Below, piece by piece: positions 43,199 through 52,053 of a stretch of DNA of 64,000 nucleotides. The DNA is from JAXGTO01 sp040774885 (GTDB lineage Bacteria > Actinomycetota > Coriobacteriia > Coriobacteriales > Eggerthellaceae), in the NCBI GenBank assembly GCA_040774885.1, contig JAXGTO010000006.1:1-64000 (forward strand), in the 5' to 3' direction. The notes below the pieces were generated by a model, which was given only the letters and a program-made list of their open reading frames with translations, made no database searches and was not told where the DNA came from. The position numbers were made by a program, and so were the translations under genes. Numbering within the stretch: position 1 is the stretch's first letter; every line of letters begins with the position of its first letter.

Positions 43199-43681
43199 CT
43201 ACAAGGATTCAGACGCAGGCTCATCACCTGATGTCAGCGAAATGAAATCGGCGCCTTGTTTGAGCGCGCGATAGATGAATTCGACGGCCTTGTGCACCTC
43301 GGGGGTGAGCGGCTCCATGAATTCCATCTGCGCAGGCTGTATCCCCAGAAACACAACGGTACCGCTGCAGCTTTTCAATTCCTGCAGCAAAAACGTTATC
43401 GGCAGCGAATGGGTGGTGATGAAAAAGTCGGTGGCCACCGCATCCTCTTCGACCACCTGGATAGTGCCGGGTTCCGCATTGAGCTGGGCCGCATCGATCA
43501 ACAGCAGCACATCGGGTTGCCTGCGGCGCACCAAAGCGATCATGTCTTCGGGCGTTTGACCGCCATCGATGACATCCCAACCCGCTACGGGGTCGTTTTC
43601 CATCATCTTCGCCAGCATCGGACCGGCGGCATCATCGCCACGAAGCACGGTGCCTACGGTGAAGACCACTTTCCCACTCAT
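43199..43681 (-). CDS. hycI: Hydrogenase maturation protease (HycI type)
   Basis: A 160-aa endopeptidase that removes the C-terminal tail of the hydrogenase large subunit after nickel insertion. Nickel-binding acidic residues are expected in VGTVLRGDDAAGP (Asp15-like) and in LLLIDAAQL, and the histidine in FFITTHSLPI; these match HycI. The start overlaps the hycH-like stop (ATGA). The large subunit in this operon keeps a cleavable tail of the HycE type, so the pair fits. Other Hyp maturation genes are not in this window. Confidence 0.92.
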   Translation of the reverse strand: MSGKVVFTVGTVLRGDDAAGPMLAKMMENDPVAGWDVIDGGQTPEDMIALVRRRQPDVLLLIDAAQLNAEPGTIQVVEEDAVATDFFITTHSLPITFLLQELKSCSGTVVFLGIQPAQMEFMEPLTPEVHKAVEFIYRALKQGADFISLTSGDEPASESL

Positions 43682-44172
43682 GGCAGCCTCTTTCTTCCCA
43701 TGATGTAGGCAGCGGCATCGCCGGCCAGAACATCGAGCAGTTCTTTGAACGAGACGAGCCACGCCAAAACATCGGCCGCCGCATCGTCGCCTTGGCCCTC
43801 AAGGCGCTCGATGGCATCGGTGATGGCCGGCATGACCGCAGGCAGGTTGCTCTGCTCTATCTGGATCTCGCCGCTGCGCAGGATGCCCTCCATCTTGTAG
43901 CGTCCGTCGCTCCCCTCTTCCAAGCAGGCGCAGGCCTGCTCGAACAGCAAAAAGGGGCAACGGAGCTTTTCGTCGAAGCAGTCGATAACGCCGGTGTGAT
44001 GCCCGATGGCCAACGTGTAATACACCACATCTTTGGCTTCATCGGGAATCGACCGGTCGTTGTCGACGAACTTGCGCGACAGCTGGTAGAACACCACCTG
44101 ATCGCTGGTAGCTTCGGCATCGGCGGAGGACACCGGCGCATAGGCCAGATATTCCGGATTACCCTCAGGCAT
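43678..44172 (-). CDS. Formate hydrogenlyase maturation protein HycH/HyfJ-like
   Basis: A 164-aa protein with the HycH pattern: VVFYQLSRKFVDND, the IGHHTGVIDCFDEKLRCPF segment and a C-terminal helix. HycH is needed for large-subunit maturation in E. coli, but its chemistry is unknown. The start at 44172 overlaps the hyfI gene by 8 bp and its stop overlaps hycI, so the three are coupled. A shorter form than bacterial ferredoxin-like subunits and absence of cysteine clusters rule out an electron carrier. Confidence 0.85.
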   Translation of the reverse strand: MPEGNPEYLAYAPVSSADAEATSDQVVFYQLSRKFVDNDRSIPDEAKDVVYYTLAIGHHTGVIDCFDEKLRCPFLLFEQACACLEEGSDGRYKMEGILRSGEIQIEQSNLPAVMPAITDAIERLEGQGDDAAADVLAWLVSFKELLDVLAGDAAAYIMGRKRLP

Positions 44173-45064
44173 GGTCCGCAATTGCTTTCTGCAAGATTTC
44201 CGCAGCAGGATTGCCCTGCCCGGGAACGTTGGAGGCCACAACGTTTTCCAAAGCCGCCTTCAAAAGCGCGGTTTCCTGTTCGGGACCCACGATCATCTCG
44301 CACAGACGATCACGCAGCTGCGTGTACACTTCGGCGCGGCGCGGATCGGTCTGCTGGGCGATCAGCTGGGACACGCCGCTCAACACGTTGTCGCCCGAAG
44401 CCTCGATGGAAGCCATGAATTCGTCGGAAAGGTCTTGCCCGTAGCGATATCCGGAAAGCAGTCGTGCTTCCTTTTCGAGGGCGACGCGCACCTTGTAGGG
44501 AACGTCGTCGAAACGCAGCGGAGCCTGTTCGCCGGGTTCCTGCACGATGTCGGTATGATGCAGCTTCTGACCCAGCAGCCCCAACGCAATGGCGAAACCG
44601 TAGATGGTCTGCGCCGGCGTGGGAGGGCACCCGGGGATGTACACGTCAACCGGCAAAACCTTGTCGGTGCCGCCCCATGTGCAGTACAGGTCGTGGAAAA
44701 TGCCGCCGGAACATCCGCACGCGCCATAGCTCACGATCAACTTGGGGTCGGGTGCACCTGCGTAGGCGCGCAGAGCGGGCATGCGCATGGCGCGCGTCAT
44801 GGCTCCGGTGTACACCAAGATGTCGGCGTGGCGCGGGCTGGGCGTGTTCTTGATGCCGAAGCGCTCGGCGTCGAACACGGGTGTGATGGTGGCGAATATC
44901 TCGATTTCGCAGCCGTTGCAGCCACCGCAGTCAACGCGGTAAATGTACACGGAGCGCTTGATGTCGTTGAGCAGCGCCAGCTTGGCCTTGGTCACGCTTT
45001 CGTCAAGCGTCTTCTTCTCGGGCTTGAATTGCAGCCGATCCGGTATCGGACGATCGATGATCAT
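44165..45064 (-). CDS. hyfI: [NiFe] hydrogenase small subunit (HyfI/HycG)
   Basis: A 299-aa NuoB-like subunit holding the 4Fe-4S cluster next to the nickel site. Cysteines are in VDCGGCNGCEIEIF, SYGACGCSGGIF and YIPGCPPTP. A C-terminal extension of about 120 residues after the core is longer than in E. coli HycG. It has no conserved cysteines, and what it contacts is unknown. It overlaps the hyfH stop by 4 bp. It acts on the cytoplasmic face of the membrane as part of the hydrogenase arm. Confidence 0.94.
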   Translation of the reverse strand: MIIDRPIPDRLQFKPEKKTLDESVTKAKLALLNDIKRSVYIYRVDCGGCNGCEIEIFATITPVFDAERFGIKNTPSPRHADILVYTGAMTRAMRMPALRAYAGAPDPKLIVSYGACGCSGGIFHDLYCTWGGTDKVLPVDVYIPGCPPTPAQTIYGFAIALGLLGQKLHHTDIVQEPGEQAPLRFDDVPYKVRVALEKEARLLSGYRYGQDLSDEFMASIEASGDNVLSGVSQLIAQQTDPRRAEVYTQLRDRLCEMIVGPEQETALLKAALENVVASNVPGQGNPAAEILQKAIADHA

Positions 45065-45627
45065 AGCCGGCTACCTCCCGTCGTCATAGGAATAACGTCG
45101 CCGGAAACCTCGTCGCGCCGCTTGGCGCGATAGGCATCCGCCTTTTGTTTGCACTGCGGGCATATCGTGGTGAGTGCCGCCGCATTTTCGGCTTCGAGCC
45201 CGCCGTCGCACTGGGAAAGGATGCGCGTGGCGTAATCCACTTCCTTTTTGGTGGCATAGAACCGTCCGCACTCCGAGCATGCCTGCAACTCGTAGGTGCA
45301 GGTTTCCTCGAGGTCGTCTTTGCTCATGACGGCCAGCTCGAATTCCTTGGAGAGCACGATGGCCTTGGTGGGGCACACCTCTTCGCATCGTCCGCAGAAC
45401 ACGCAGCGGCCATAATTGATGGACCAGGTGGTGGTTCCCTCTTCGGGCTTGATAACCATCTGGATGGCATTGGGCGGACACGCCACGGCGCAGGCCGCGC
45501 ACCCGATGCAGGCCACGGAGTCATGCTCGGGCTTGCCGCGGGCATATTCGGGGCGCTCCAGCGGTGCCGCCGGATATTTGACCGTGGCATCGCCGGTACG
45601 CAGAATCTCTTTGATCGTCTTCAGCAT
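45061..45627 (-). CDS. hyfH: Hydrogenase ferredoxin subunit (HyfH/HycF, NuoI-like)
   Basis: A 188-aa protein with two 4Fe-4S motifs (CIGCAACAVACPP and CVFCGRCEEVCP) as in NuoI. A C-terminal pair of CxxC motifs (CSECGRF and CPQCKQK) could hold an extra metal, as in HycF. It bridges electrons from the formate dehydrogenase ferredoxins to the small subunit. The start at 45627 follows AGGGGG; it lies 11 bp after the large-subunit stop. Confidence 0.93.
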   Translation of the reverse strand: MLKTIKEILRTGDATVKYPAAPLERPEYARGKPEHDSVACIGCAACAVACPPNAIQMVIKPEEGTTTWSINYGRCVFCGRCEEVCPTKAIVLSKEFELAVMSKDDLEETCTYELQACSECGRFYATKKEVDYATRILSQCDGGLEAENAAALTTICPQCKQKADAYRAKRRDEVSGDVIPMTTGGSRL

Positions 45628-45638
45628 GTTTTTGCCCC

Positions 45639-47372
45639 CTAATCCTTCAACGGGCTGTGCGTGCGGTTGCGGCAATAGTCCTGAAGCTGATCTTTGGTCA
45701 CAACCTTCTCGGTGTGCTTCTCAACGTCGACCACGGTCATGCGCTCGGTGCACGAATAGCACGGGTCGATGCTGCCCACGATAAGGGCGGCGTCGGAAAT
45801 CGTGTTTCCACGGAACATGTAGCGCAGAACCGGCCAATTGCTGTACGTGGCAGCCTTGGCGCGCCAGCGATAGAGCTTCTGATTGTCGCCGACCATCGAC
45901 CAATGCAGGTTCTCGCCGCGCGGCGCTTCGTTGGCCGCCAGGGCGAACTTGTGCGGCGTGTACTGCCAGTCCTCGGTGAGGACGCGGCCGCCGGGCAAAT
46001 CCATCTCGAGCATCTCCTGGATGATGTCCAAGCTCTGCAGGAATTCGCCGATACGCACCTGGGTGCGTCCCAGCACGTCGCAGCTGTCGGCCGTGACGGT
46101 TTCGTAGCGATCGGCGATCTTCTTGTAGCCGTCGAACGGATGCACCCAACGGGCATCGCGGGCGAATCCGCTGCCGCGCATGCACGGGCCCACCGGGCTG
46201 TAGTCGCGAGCGACCTTCTTGTCCAGGATGCCCACGCCCTGCGTGCGCTTGAGGAAGTTGGGGGTGCTCAAGATTTCTTCGACCAGACGATTCACATCCT
46301 TGCGCATCTCATCGAGGTACTTCAAGGTCGACAGCGACTGCTCGGCCAAGATGTCACGGCGCACGCCGCCGATGAGGTTCAAACCGTAGGTCTTGCGGGC
46401 GCCCGTGAGCATTTCCGCCAGGTCCATCGACTTCTCGCGAACGCGGAAGAAGTGCTGGAAGCCCGTGTCGAAGCCGGTGTAGTGGCACACCAAGCCCAAG
46501 TTGAGCAAGTGGGAATGGAGGCGCTCGGTTTCAAGCAACACGGTGCGGATGGCCTTGGCGCGCTCGGGAATCTCGATTCCCTGGGCACGCTCGACCGATT
46601 CGGCATAGGCGGTGGCATGGGCGAAACCGCAGATGCCGCAGATGCGCTCGGCCAAGAACGGGACGCTGTCGTAATTCATGCGGGTCTCGGCGCACTTCTC
46701 CATGCCGCGGTGGCAGAAAAACAGGCGGTAATCCGCATCGATGATGTTCTCGCCTTCGACGTACAGGCGGAAATGGCCCGGCTCGTCGGAAGTGATGTGG
46801 ATGGGACCCATGGGCATGATGGTGGTTTCGCGGTCGCCCGTTTCCTTCAAGAACTCGTAGTTCTCGAGGTCGGCAGTGGGCTCGGGACGATAACGATAGT
46901 CCATGGAGTCCTTGAGCAGCGGATGAACGTCCATCGGCCAATCGTCGGGCAGGACCAAGTTGCGGTTGTCGATGATGCCGATGGCATGAAGGCCGAACAT
47001 GTCCTGCGCTTCGCGTTCGCTCCACACGGCGGCGGGAACCTTCGGGGTCACCGAATAGAATTCACCGGTATCGCGGGGAACCTCCACGCGCACCGTAAGG
47101 TAGCAACGGTCCTCTTCTTCCATGGACAAGATGTAGTACAGCGCGAAGTGGCCGTTGAGCTGACGCTCGTCATTGGCCGTCATCTGCGGCATGAAACCAC
47201 CGCGTTCGTAGTACAGGTATTCGATGACATCGGGGGCGGAATCGGTGGCCACGGTGATGGTCAGCTGCTCTTCCTCTTGCCATTCGACGTTTTTGACCAC
47301 GCCGGGGAATCGCTGTTGAACCGCTTCGACGTGCGATTGTCCCATGCGTTTGATTGTTGATTTAGCAGTCAC
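45639..47372 (-). CDS. hyfG: [NiFe] hydrogenase large subunit (HyfG/HycE, NuoC-NuoD fusion)
   Basis: Catalytic hydrogen-forming subunit of 577 aa. The first 170 residues are a NuoC-like domain; the rest is NuoD-like. Nickel ligands are in ERICGICGFAHA and DPCYSCTERM. After the second motif a tail of about 32 residues (MTVVDVEKHTEKVV, ending NSPLK-like HSPLKD) matches the peptide that HycI removes from E. coli HycE. The GTG at 47372 has GGAGAG at good spacing and is chosen as start. All four nickel cysteines are ordinary cysteine; no selenocysteine is used here. Confidence 0.95.
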   Translation of the reverse strand: MTAKSTIKRMGQSHVEAVQQRFPGVVKNVEWQEEEQLTITVATDSAPDVIEYLYYERGGFMPQMTANDERQLNGHFALYYILSMEEEDRCYLTVRVEVPRDTGEFYSVTPKVPAAVWSEREAQDMFGLHAIGIIDNRNLVLPDDWPMDVHPLLKDSMDYRYRPEPTADLENYEFLKETGDRETTIMPMGPIHITSDEPGHFRLYVEGENIIDADYRLFFCHRGMEKCAETRMNYDSVPFLAERICGICGFAHATAYAESVERAQGIEIPERAKAIRTVLLETERLHSHLLNLGLVCHYTGFDTGFQHFFRVREKSMDLAEMLTGARKTYGLNLIGGVRRDILAEQSLSTLKYLDEMRKDVNRLVEEILSTPNFLKRTQGVGILDKKVARDYSPVGPCMRGSGFARDARWVHPFDGYKKIADRYETVTADSCDVLGRTQVRIGEFLQSLDIIQEMLEMDLPGGRVLTEDWQYTPHKFALAANEAPRGENLHWSMVGDNQKLYRWRAKAATYSNWPVLRYMFRGNTISDAALIVGSIDPCYSCTERMTVVDVEKHTEKVVTKDQLQDYCRNRTHSPLKD

Positions 47373-47382
47373 GGGCTCTCTC

Positions 47383-48963
47383 CTATTTCGTCGTCGCGGA
47401 CGGGTTTTGCGCTTGCTCGGTTGCCGCGAACACATCCTTGAACAGCGGCGCCTGATGCAGCACGTCGGTATCGGTCTGCAGCACGATGGCGGTGGCGGAT
47501 TCTATGCCGGACAGCACAGGCTGGGGCAGGGCCACGCCGAACCACAGGATGACGCAAACCATGATGACCTCGGGGACCAGCGCCAACGCGCCGACATCGC
47601 CCTTCTTGACGGTCTTGGGGGCTTCACCGAACACCGACCCGGTAACCACATGCACGCAGGCGGCGATGACGATGGTGAGCGCGATGCCGAAGAGGATGAC
47701 CAGCCACAGGTAACCGGCGACGATGCCCGAGATGAAGGCCATGACCTCGGAGAGGAACATGGCAAACGGCGGGAAGCCGGCCAAGGCGAAGAAGCCGATG
47801 GCCATGAGCACGGCGGTGACGGGAGCCACCTGCAGGATGCCCTTGATCTTCTTGAGGTCGCGCGTGCCGTACTTCATGATGACGTTGCCCGAGATGCAGA
47901 ACAGCAGCGCTTTGGTGAAGCCGTGCGTCACGCAGTGCAGCAAAGCGGCGGCGATGCCGAGCGGCCCGCCGAAGCCCAGGCACAGGGCCACGATGCCGAT
48001 GTTCTCGCAGCTATGGTAGGCGAGCTTGCGCTTGAGGTCGTCTTGGCTGAACACAGCCAGGGCGGCGACGCCCACCGAAAGCGCGCCGATGATCAGCATG
48101 ATCAACTGCGGGAATTCGGTTCCCACCACCTGGATGGTAAGGATGTAGAAGCGGATGATGATGAGCATGGCGCACTTGAGCAGCACGCCGGAAAGCAATG
48201 CGGAAACGGGGCTGGGCGCTTCGGAGTGCGCGTCGGGCAGCCAGGTGTGCATGGGGAACAAACCCGCTTTGGTGCCGAAGCCGATGGCCGCGAACACGAA
48301 GGCGATCTGGATGAGCATGGCATCGAACTGCGAAGCGTAGGGCAAAAGCGATGTCCAGAAGACGGCCGCATCGGGGTCGGCCATGACCTCGACGGCGTTT
48401 GCGTACACCAGCACGGTGCCGTACAGGCCGAAGGCCACGCCCGCCGTGCAGACGATGACGTATTTCCAAGCCGCTTCAAGCGAGAGCTTGGTGTTGTAAG
48501 CGCCCACCAAGAACACCGTGGAAAGCGTGGTGGCTTCGATGGCCGCCCACATCAAGATGATGTTGTTGGAAGTGGCCACCAAAAGCATGGTGAACACGAA
48601 CAAGCTGAAGAACACGTAGTACTGCTTTACCTGACCCGGCCCCATATTGCCGATTTCCACATCGTGGCGGATATAGGCGATGGAGTACAGGCCGGTAAGG
48701 AAGCCGATGACGCCGATAAGGGCCACGAATACCGCACCCAGCGCGTCCAGATGGAACCAGATGCCGATGGCGTCGATGGCGTTGCCCGAAGACATCACCT
48801 GCACCACCAAGTACAAGGCCAGCAGGCACACAGCGGCCACGGCCAGGATATGGATCGTTTCATACGCCGACTGGGGCACCGCCTTCGAGGGAAGGACGGC
48901 CATGAGAATGGCCGATGCCAGCGGTATGGCCATGAGAACGATCAGAAGCGTTGCGAAGTCCAT
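47383..48963 (-). CDS. hyfF: Hydrogenase-4 membrane subunit HyfF (antiporter-like)
   Basis: A 526-aa membrane protein related to NuoN/NuoM and Mrp antiporters, with about 14 hydrophobic segments. KAGLFPMHTWLPDAHSEAPSPVSALLSG is the family core with the proton-path lysine and histidine. LKRKLAYHSCENIG holds another conserved lysine. It is one of three such subunits in the operon, which makes this a Hyf-like (FHL-2) complex able to pump ions rather than the smaller Hyc type. It begins 10 bp after hyfE. Confidence 0.92.
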   Translation of the reverse strand: MDFATLLIVLMAIPLASAILMAVLPSKAVPQSAYETIHILAVAAVCLLALYLVVQVMSSGNAIDAIGIWFHLDALGAVFVALIGVIGFLTGLYSIAYIRHDVEIGNMGPGQVKQYYVFFSLFVFTMLLVATSNNIILMWAAIEATTLSTVFLVGAYNTKLSLEAAWKYVIVCTAGVAFGLYGTVLVYANAVEVMADPDAAVFWTSLLPYASQFDAMLIQIAFVFAAIGFGTKAGLFPMHTWLPDAHSEAPSPVSALLSGVLLKCAMLIIIRFYILTIQVVGTEFPQLIMLIIGALSVGVAALAVFSQDDLKRKLAYHSCENIGIVALCLGFGGPLGIAAALLHCVTHGFTKALLFCISGNVIMKYGTRDLKKIKGILQVAPVTAVLMAIGFFALAGFPPFAMFLSEVMAFISGIVAGYLWLVILFGIALTIVIAACVHVVTGSVFGEAPKTVKKGDVGALALVPEVIMVCVILWFGVALPQPVLSGIESATAIVLQTDTDVLHQAPLFKDVFAATEQAQNPSATTK

Positions 48964-48973
48964 GAGCGTCCCC

Positions 48974-49627
48974 CTAGCCTTTCAATTCCATGAGGTCATT
49001 GGTATCGAGCGTATGCGCCGTCTTCCAAATGCGCACGGCCACGACGGCCATGATGATGACGGCGAAGATCGCGTCGGTTGCGATGCCGACTTCCACGATG
49101 GCGGGCGCATTGGGCGCCAACAGGGCCAGCGTAAGATGCGATCCGTTTTCCATGAGGCAGTAACCGAAAACCTGCTTCATGATGTTGCGCTGCGTGACCA
49201 GGCAGGTCAGGCCGATGAAGAAGTGCGCCAACGAAATGGCCAGCGCGGGCTTGACTTCCAGCGCCGTGGGCAAGTCGATGCCCTGCACGGCCACGAAGCA
49301 GATGAGCACTTCCACCGCCACCAAAACGATGGATACCATCGGGCTGATAACGGGTTTCAAATCAGGATCGGGATTGCCCATCTTCTTCAAGGCGAACAGC
49401 ATGACCGCCGGCACGAAGAGCACCTTGGTCAGAAACGCCGTGCCCGCCCAGGTGAACAAGTGCGTCGACCCGGTGGTGATGCCCAGCGTGATGAAGCATG
49501 ACACCAGGATGAGCGACTGCACCGCGTAGATGTATGCGGCTCTCTTCGGGGTCTTGGACAGCACCACCAGAAGCGAGGTGATGATGAGCAAGCTCCCCAG
49601 GATGTTTACTACCATGTAACCGTTCAC
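48974..49627 (-). CDS. hyfE: Hydrogenase-4 membrane subunit HyfE
   Basis: A small, very hydrophobic 217-aa protein with about six membrane segments. It has the HyfE pattern of an early LLVVLSKTPKRAAYIYAVQSL, a mid-section AISLAHFFIGLTCLVTQRNIMKQ and GYCLMENGSH, which matches the NuoK-like motif with a membrane glutamate. It sits between HyfD-like and HyfF antiporter genes with gaps of 10 bp on both sides. HyfE is present only in the larger hydrogenase-4 type. Confidence 0.9.
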   Translation of the reverse strand: MNGYMVVNILGSLLIITSLLVVLSKTPKRAAYIYAVQSLILVSCFITLGITTGSTHLFTWAGTAFLTKVLFVPAVMLFALKKMGNPDPDLKPVISPMVSIVLVAVEVLICFVAVQGIDLPTALEVKPALAISLAHFFIGLTCLVTQRNIMKQVFGYCLMENGSHLTLALLAPNAPAIVEVGIATDAIFAVIIMAVVAVRIWKTAHTLDTNDLMELKG

Positions 49628-49637
49628 GTCAGGCCCC

Positions 49638-51095
49638 CTAACCCAACCACGCGGCGGCTATGAAGCTCGAGCACACCGTCATGATGATGAGAATTACGAA
49701 TACGGGCACCATGGGCTTTGGAATGGGCTTCGCGTCGGCGACTTCGGGTGAAGGCTCGCCGGGAAGTACCTGGCCCATCCACTTGAGGAACCATGCGAAG
49801 CAACCCACCGTCTCGATGAGACCCACGATGACGATGAGCATGAGCAACCAATTGCCCTGCGCGACATCGAAGCTGCCGGCAAAGATGGCGAACTTGCTGA
49901 AGAACCCGTTGAACGGCGGGCAACCGGCGATGGCCAAAGCCGCGCAGGCGAATGCCACGCCCAACAAAGGCTGTTTCTTCAAAACGCCCTTGAGCTTGGG
50001 CAGCATGCGCGTTCCCAATGTGTAGCTGAAGGCACCGGCCGTCAGGAAGAACAGCGTCTTGGCAAATGCATGGTTGAACATGTGCATGACGCCGCCTTCG
50101 AAGGCGAGGTCGCTGCCGAACACGAAGAACCCGAAACCCAGAAAGATGTAGGACAACTGGGAAATGGTGGAGAAGGCCAGCAGCCGTTTCATATCCTTTT
50201 GCGGCAAGTACATGAAGAAGCTGAACACCATGGTGACGATGGCGCCGATGACGATCACCCAACCGACGGCATCGGGGATGGCTCCGGCGGAGACCAAGGC
50301 GCGGGCCAAAACGGCGACGCCGACCTTGACCATCGAAGCGCCGTGCAGATAAGCGGAAACCGGCGTGGGGGCCTCCATGGCGGAGGGCAGCCACATGTAG
50401 AACGGCAGCTGGGCCGATTTGCCCCAAGCCGCGATGATGATGCACACCAAGATGGTGATCTTCCACGTATCGTCCAACCCCGCGATGGCCGTCACTGCGA
50501 AAGTGCCGGTTTGCAGGTACAGGGCGCCGGCCGCAATGTAGAGGCCCAAGGCGCCGATATGCGTGAGGATGAGCGCCTTCATAGCCGCCTTCTGGGCGGT
50601 AGGCGTTCCGTAGTACCCGATGAGAGCCCACGAGCAAGCGCCCGTGATCTCGAAGAAGATCAGCTGCGAAACCAGCGTATCGCTGTAGACCAAGCCGGCC
50701 ATGGCGCCGATGAACACGGTGAAGAACGCATAGAAGCGGCGGCGCGGGGCATCGGGATGCTCGCGGTTGCCGGCGTTCATGTAGCCAACCGAATAGATGG
50801 AGATCAGCAGGCCGATGCCGACGAAGCACGCCGCCAGCATGACGCTCATCTTGTCGAACACGAAGCCGATGATCTGGCAGTCGCCCAACGAGGCGATGTC
50901 CAAGGTGATGGTCTCACCTCCGCTGGCAGCCAGTCCGCACCACACGCCGATGGTGCACAACGTGGCAACGGAGCCAGCAGCGATGCAAATCCATTTGGCC
51001 GCCGGCTGCTTGCACACCACGATGATGAGCGAAGCCACGAAAGGCACGATGATGGCGCCCAGGGCCAGGAGGGAGATATCGATTCCAAACAACAT
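49638..51095 (-). CDS. hyfD: Hydrogenase-4 membrane subunit HyfD (antiporter-like)
   Basis: A 485-aa membrane protein of the NuoL/NuoM/MrpA family. The conserved core is KSAQLPFYMWLPSAMEAPTPVSAYLHGASMVKVG, then KDMKRLLAFSTISQLSYIFLG with its transport lysine. Near the start, FEITGACSWALIGYYG holds the membrane glutamate typical of the family. With HyfB and HyfF it makes three antiporter-like subunits. It begins 15 bp after hyfC. Confidence 0.92.
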   Translation of the reverse strand: MLFGIDISLLALGAIIVPFVASLIIVVCKQPAAKWICIAAGSVATLCTIGVWCGLAASGGETITLDIASLGDCQIIGFVFDKMSVMLAACFVGIGLLISIYSVGYMNAGNREHPDAPRRRFYAFFTVFIGAMAGLVYSDTLVSQLIFFEITGACSWALIGYYGTPTAQKAAMKALILTHIGALGLYIAAGALYLQTGTFAVTAIAGLDDTWKITILVCIIIAAWGKSAQLPFYMWLPSAMEAPTPVSAYLHGASMVKVGVAVLARALVSAGAIPDAVGWVIVIGAIVTMVFSFFMYLPQKDMKRLLAFSTISQLSYIFLGFGFFVFGSDLAFEGGVMHMFNHAFAKTLFFLTAGAFSYTLGTRMLPKLKGVLKKQPLLGVAFACAALAIAGCPPFNGFFSKFAIFAGSFDVAQGNWLLMLIVIVGLIETVGCFAWFLKWMGQVLPGEPSPEVADAKPIPKPMVPVFVILIIMTVCSSFIAAAWLG

Positions 51096-51110
51096 GTTTC
51101 CTCCTTTCGC

Positions 51111-52037
51111 CTAGATGCCCAGCACGCAGAACACGAACGCGAAGGCGGCGATGCCGACGACGGTCCACGTCTGGTGACCCAGCAGCTTGTAACGGACACG
51201 GGATACAACGTTTTCGAACAGAGAGCAGGCGAAGAAGATGATGAGCATCTTCACCAGGAACCAAACCAGACCCATGCCCAGCGCGGGGAGCGTGAGCTCG
51301 GTGGCGCTGCCGAAGGGAATGAAGATGGCGATGAACCAGGCCACCACGATGAGCTGCTTCATGGAGAGGGCCATCTTGGCCATGGCCAGAGACGGACCCG
51401 AATACTCCTGCAGCGGACCTTCCTGCAATTCCTGCTCGGCTTCGGCCATATCGAAGGGCAGCTTGCCCAATTCGATGTAGCAGGCCATGCCGAACGCCAC
51501 GCCTGCGAGCACCACGCCGATGGGGCTGGTGGCAGAAAGCGTTGCGATGGCATCGCCCATGCCGCCCACATTGGTGGTGCCGGTGGCCAGAGCGGCCACG
51601 AACAGCGCCAGCATCATGGAAGGCTCGACCAGCACGCCCACGATGAGCTCGCGGGCACCGCCGATGCCGGCATAGGCATCGCCGGAGTCGATGGCCGAAA
51701 GAGCGAAGAAGAAACGGGGCAGCGCCATGAGGTAGATGATCAAGATGATGTCGCCGAGCACCGGGATGGGGCTGAAGCGGGTGATCATCGGGATGCCCAT
51801 GGCCAGCACCAGCATGGTGCCCATGAACAGCGGCGGCATCAAGCGGTGGATGAAGCTCGATTCGGCCGGCTGAACATCTTGGCGCTTGAACAGCTTTGCG
51901 ATGTCGTAGTAGTCCTGCCAGATGGACGGCCCGCGGCGCGTGTGCATCTTGGCGCGCATCCAGCGCGCGGTACCCGATGCGAACGGCGCCAGAAGCAGCA
52001 CCAGGAGGGCTTGAATGATTGCGATTGCGATATCCAT
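51111..52037 (-). CDS. hyfC: Hydrogenase-4 membrane subunit HyfC (NuoH-like)
   Basis: A 308-aa membrane protein of the NuoH/HycD family that ties the hydrogenase arm to the membrane arm. Marks are ARWMRAKMHTRRGPSIWQDYYDIAKLFKRQ and ELGKLPFDMAEAEQELQEGPLQEYSGP, the quinone-site equivalent loop of complex I. The ATG at 52037 is chosen; a GTG at 52049 lies directly on the ribosome-site-like GGGGGG. It follows the hyfB stop at 52054 closely. Confidence 0.92.
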   Translation of the reverse strand: MDIAIAIIQALLVLLLAPFASGTARWMRAKMHTRRGPSIWQDYYDIAKLFKRQDVQPAESSFIHRLMPPLFMGTMLVLAMGIPMITRFSPIPVLGDIILIIYLMALPRFFFALSAIDSGDAYAGIGGARELIVGVLVEPSMMLALFVAALATGTTNVGGMGDAIATLSATSPIGVVLAGVAFGMACYIELGKLPFDMAEAEQELQEGPLQEYSGPSLAMAKMALSMKQLIVVAWFIAIFIPFGSATELTLPALGMGLVWFLVKMLIIFFACSLFENVVSRVRYKLLGHQTWTVVGIAAFAFVFCVLGI

Positions 52038-52053
52038 TGTTATCAGCACCCCC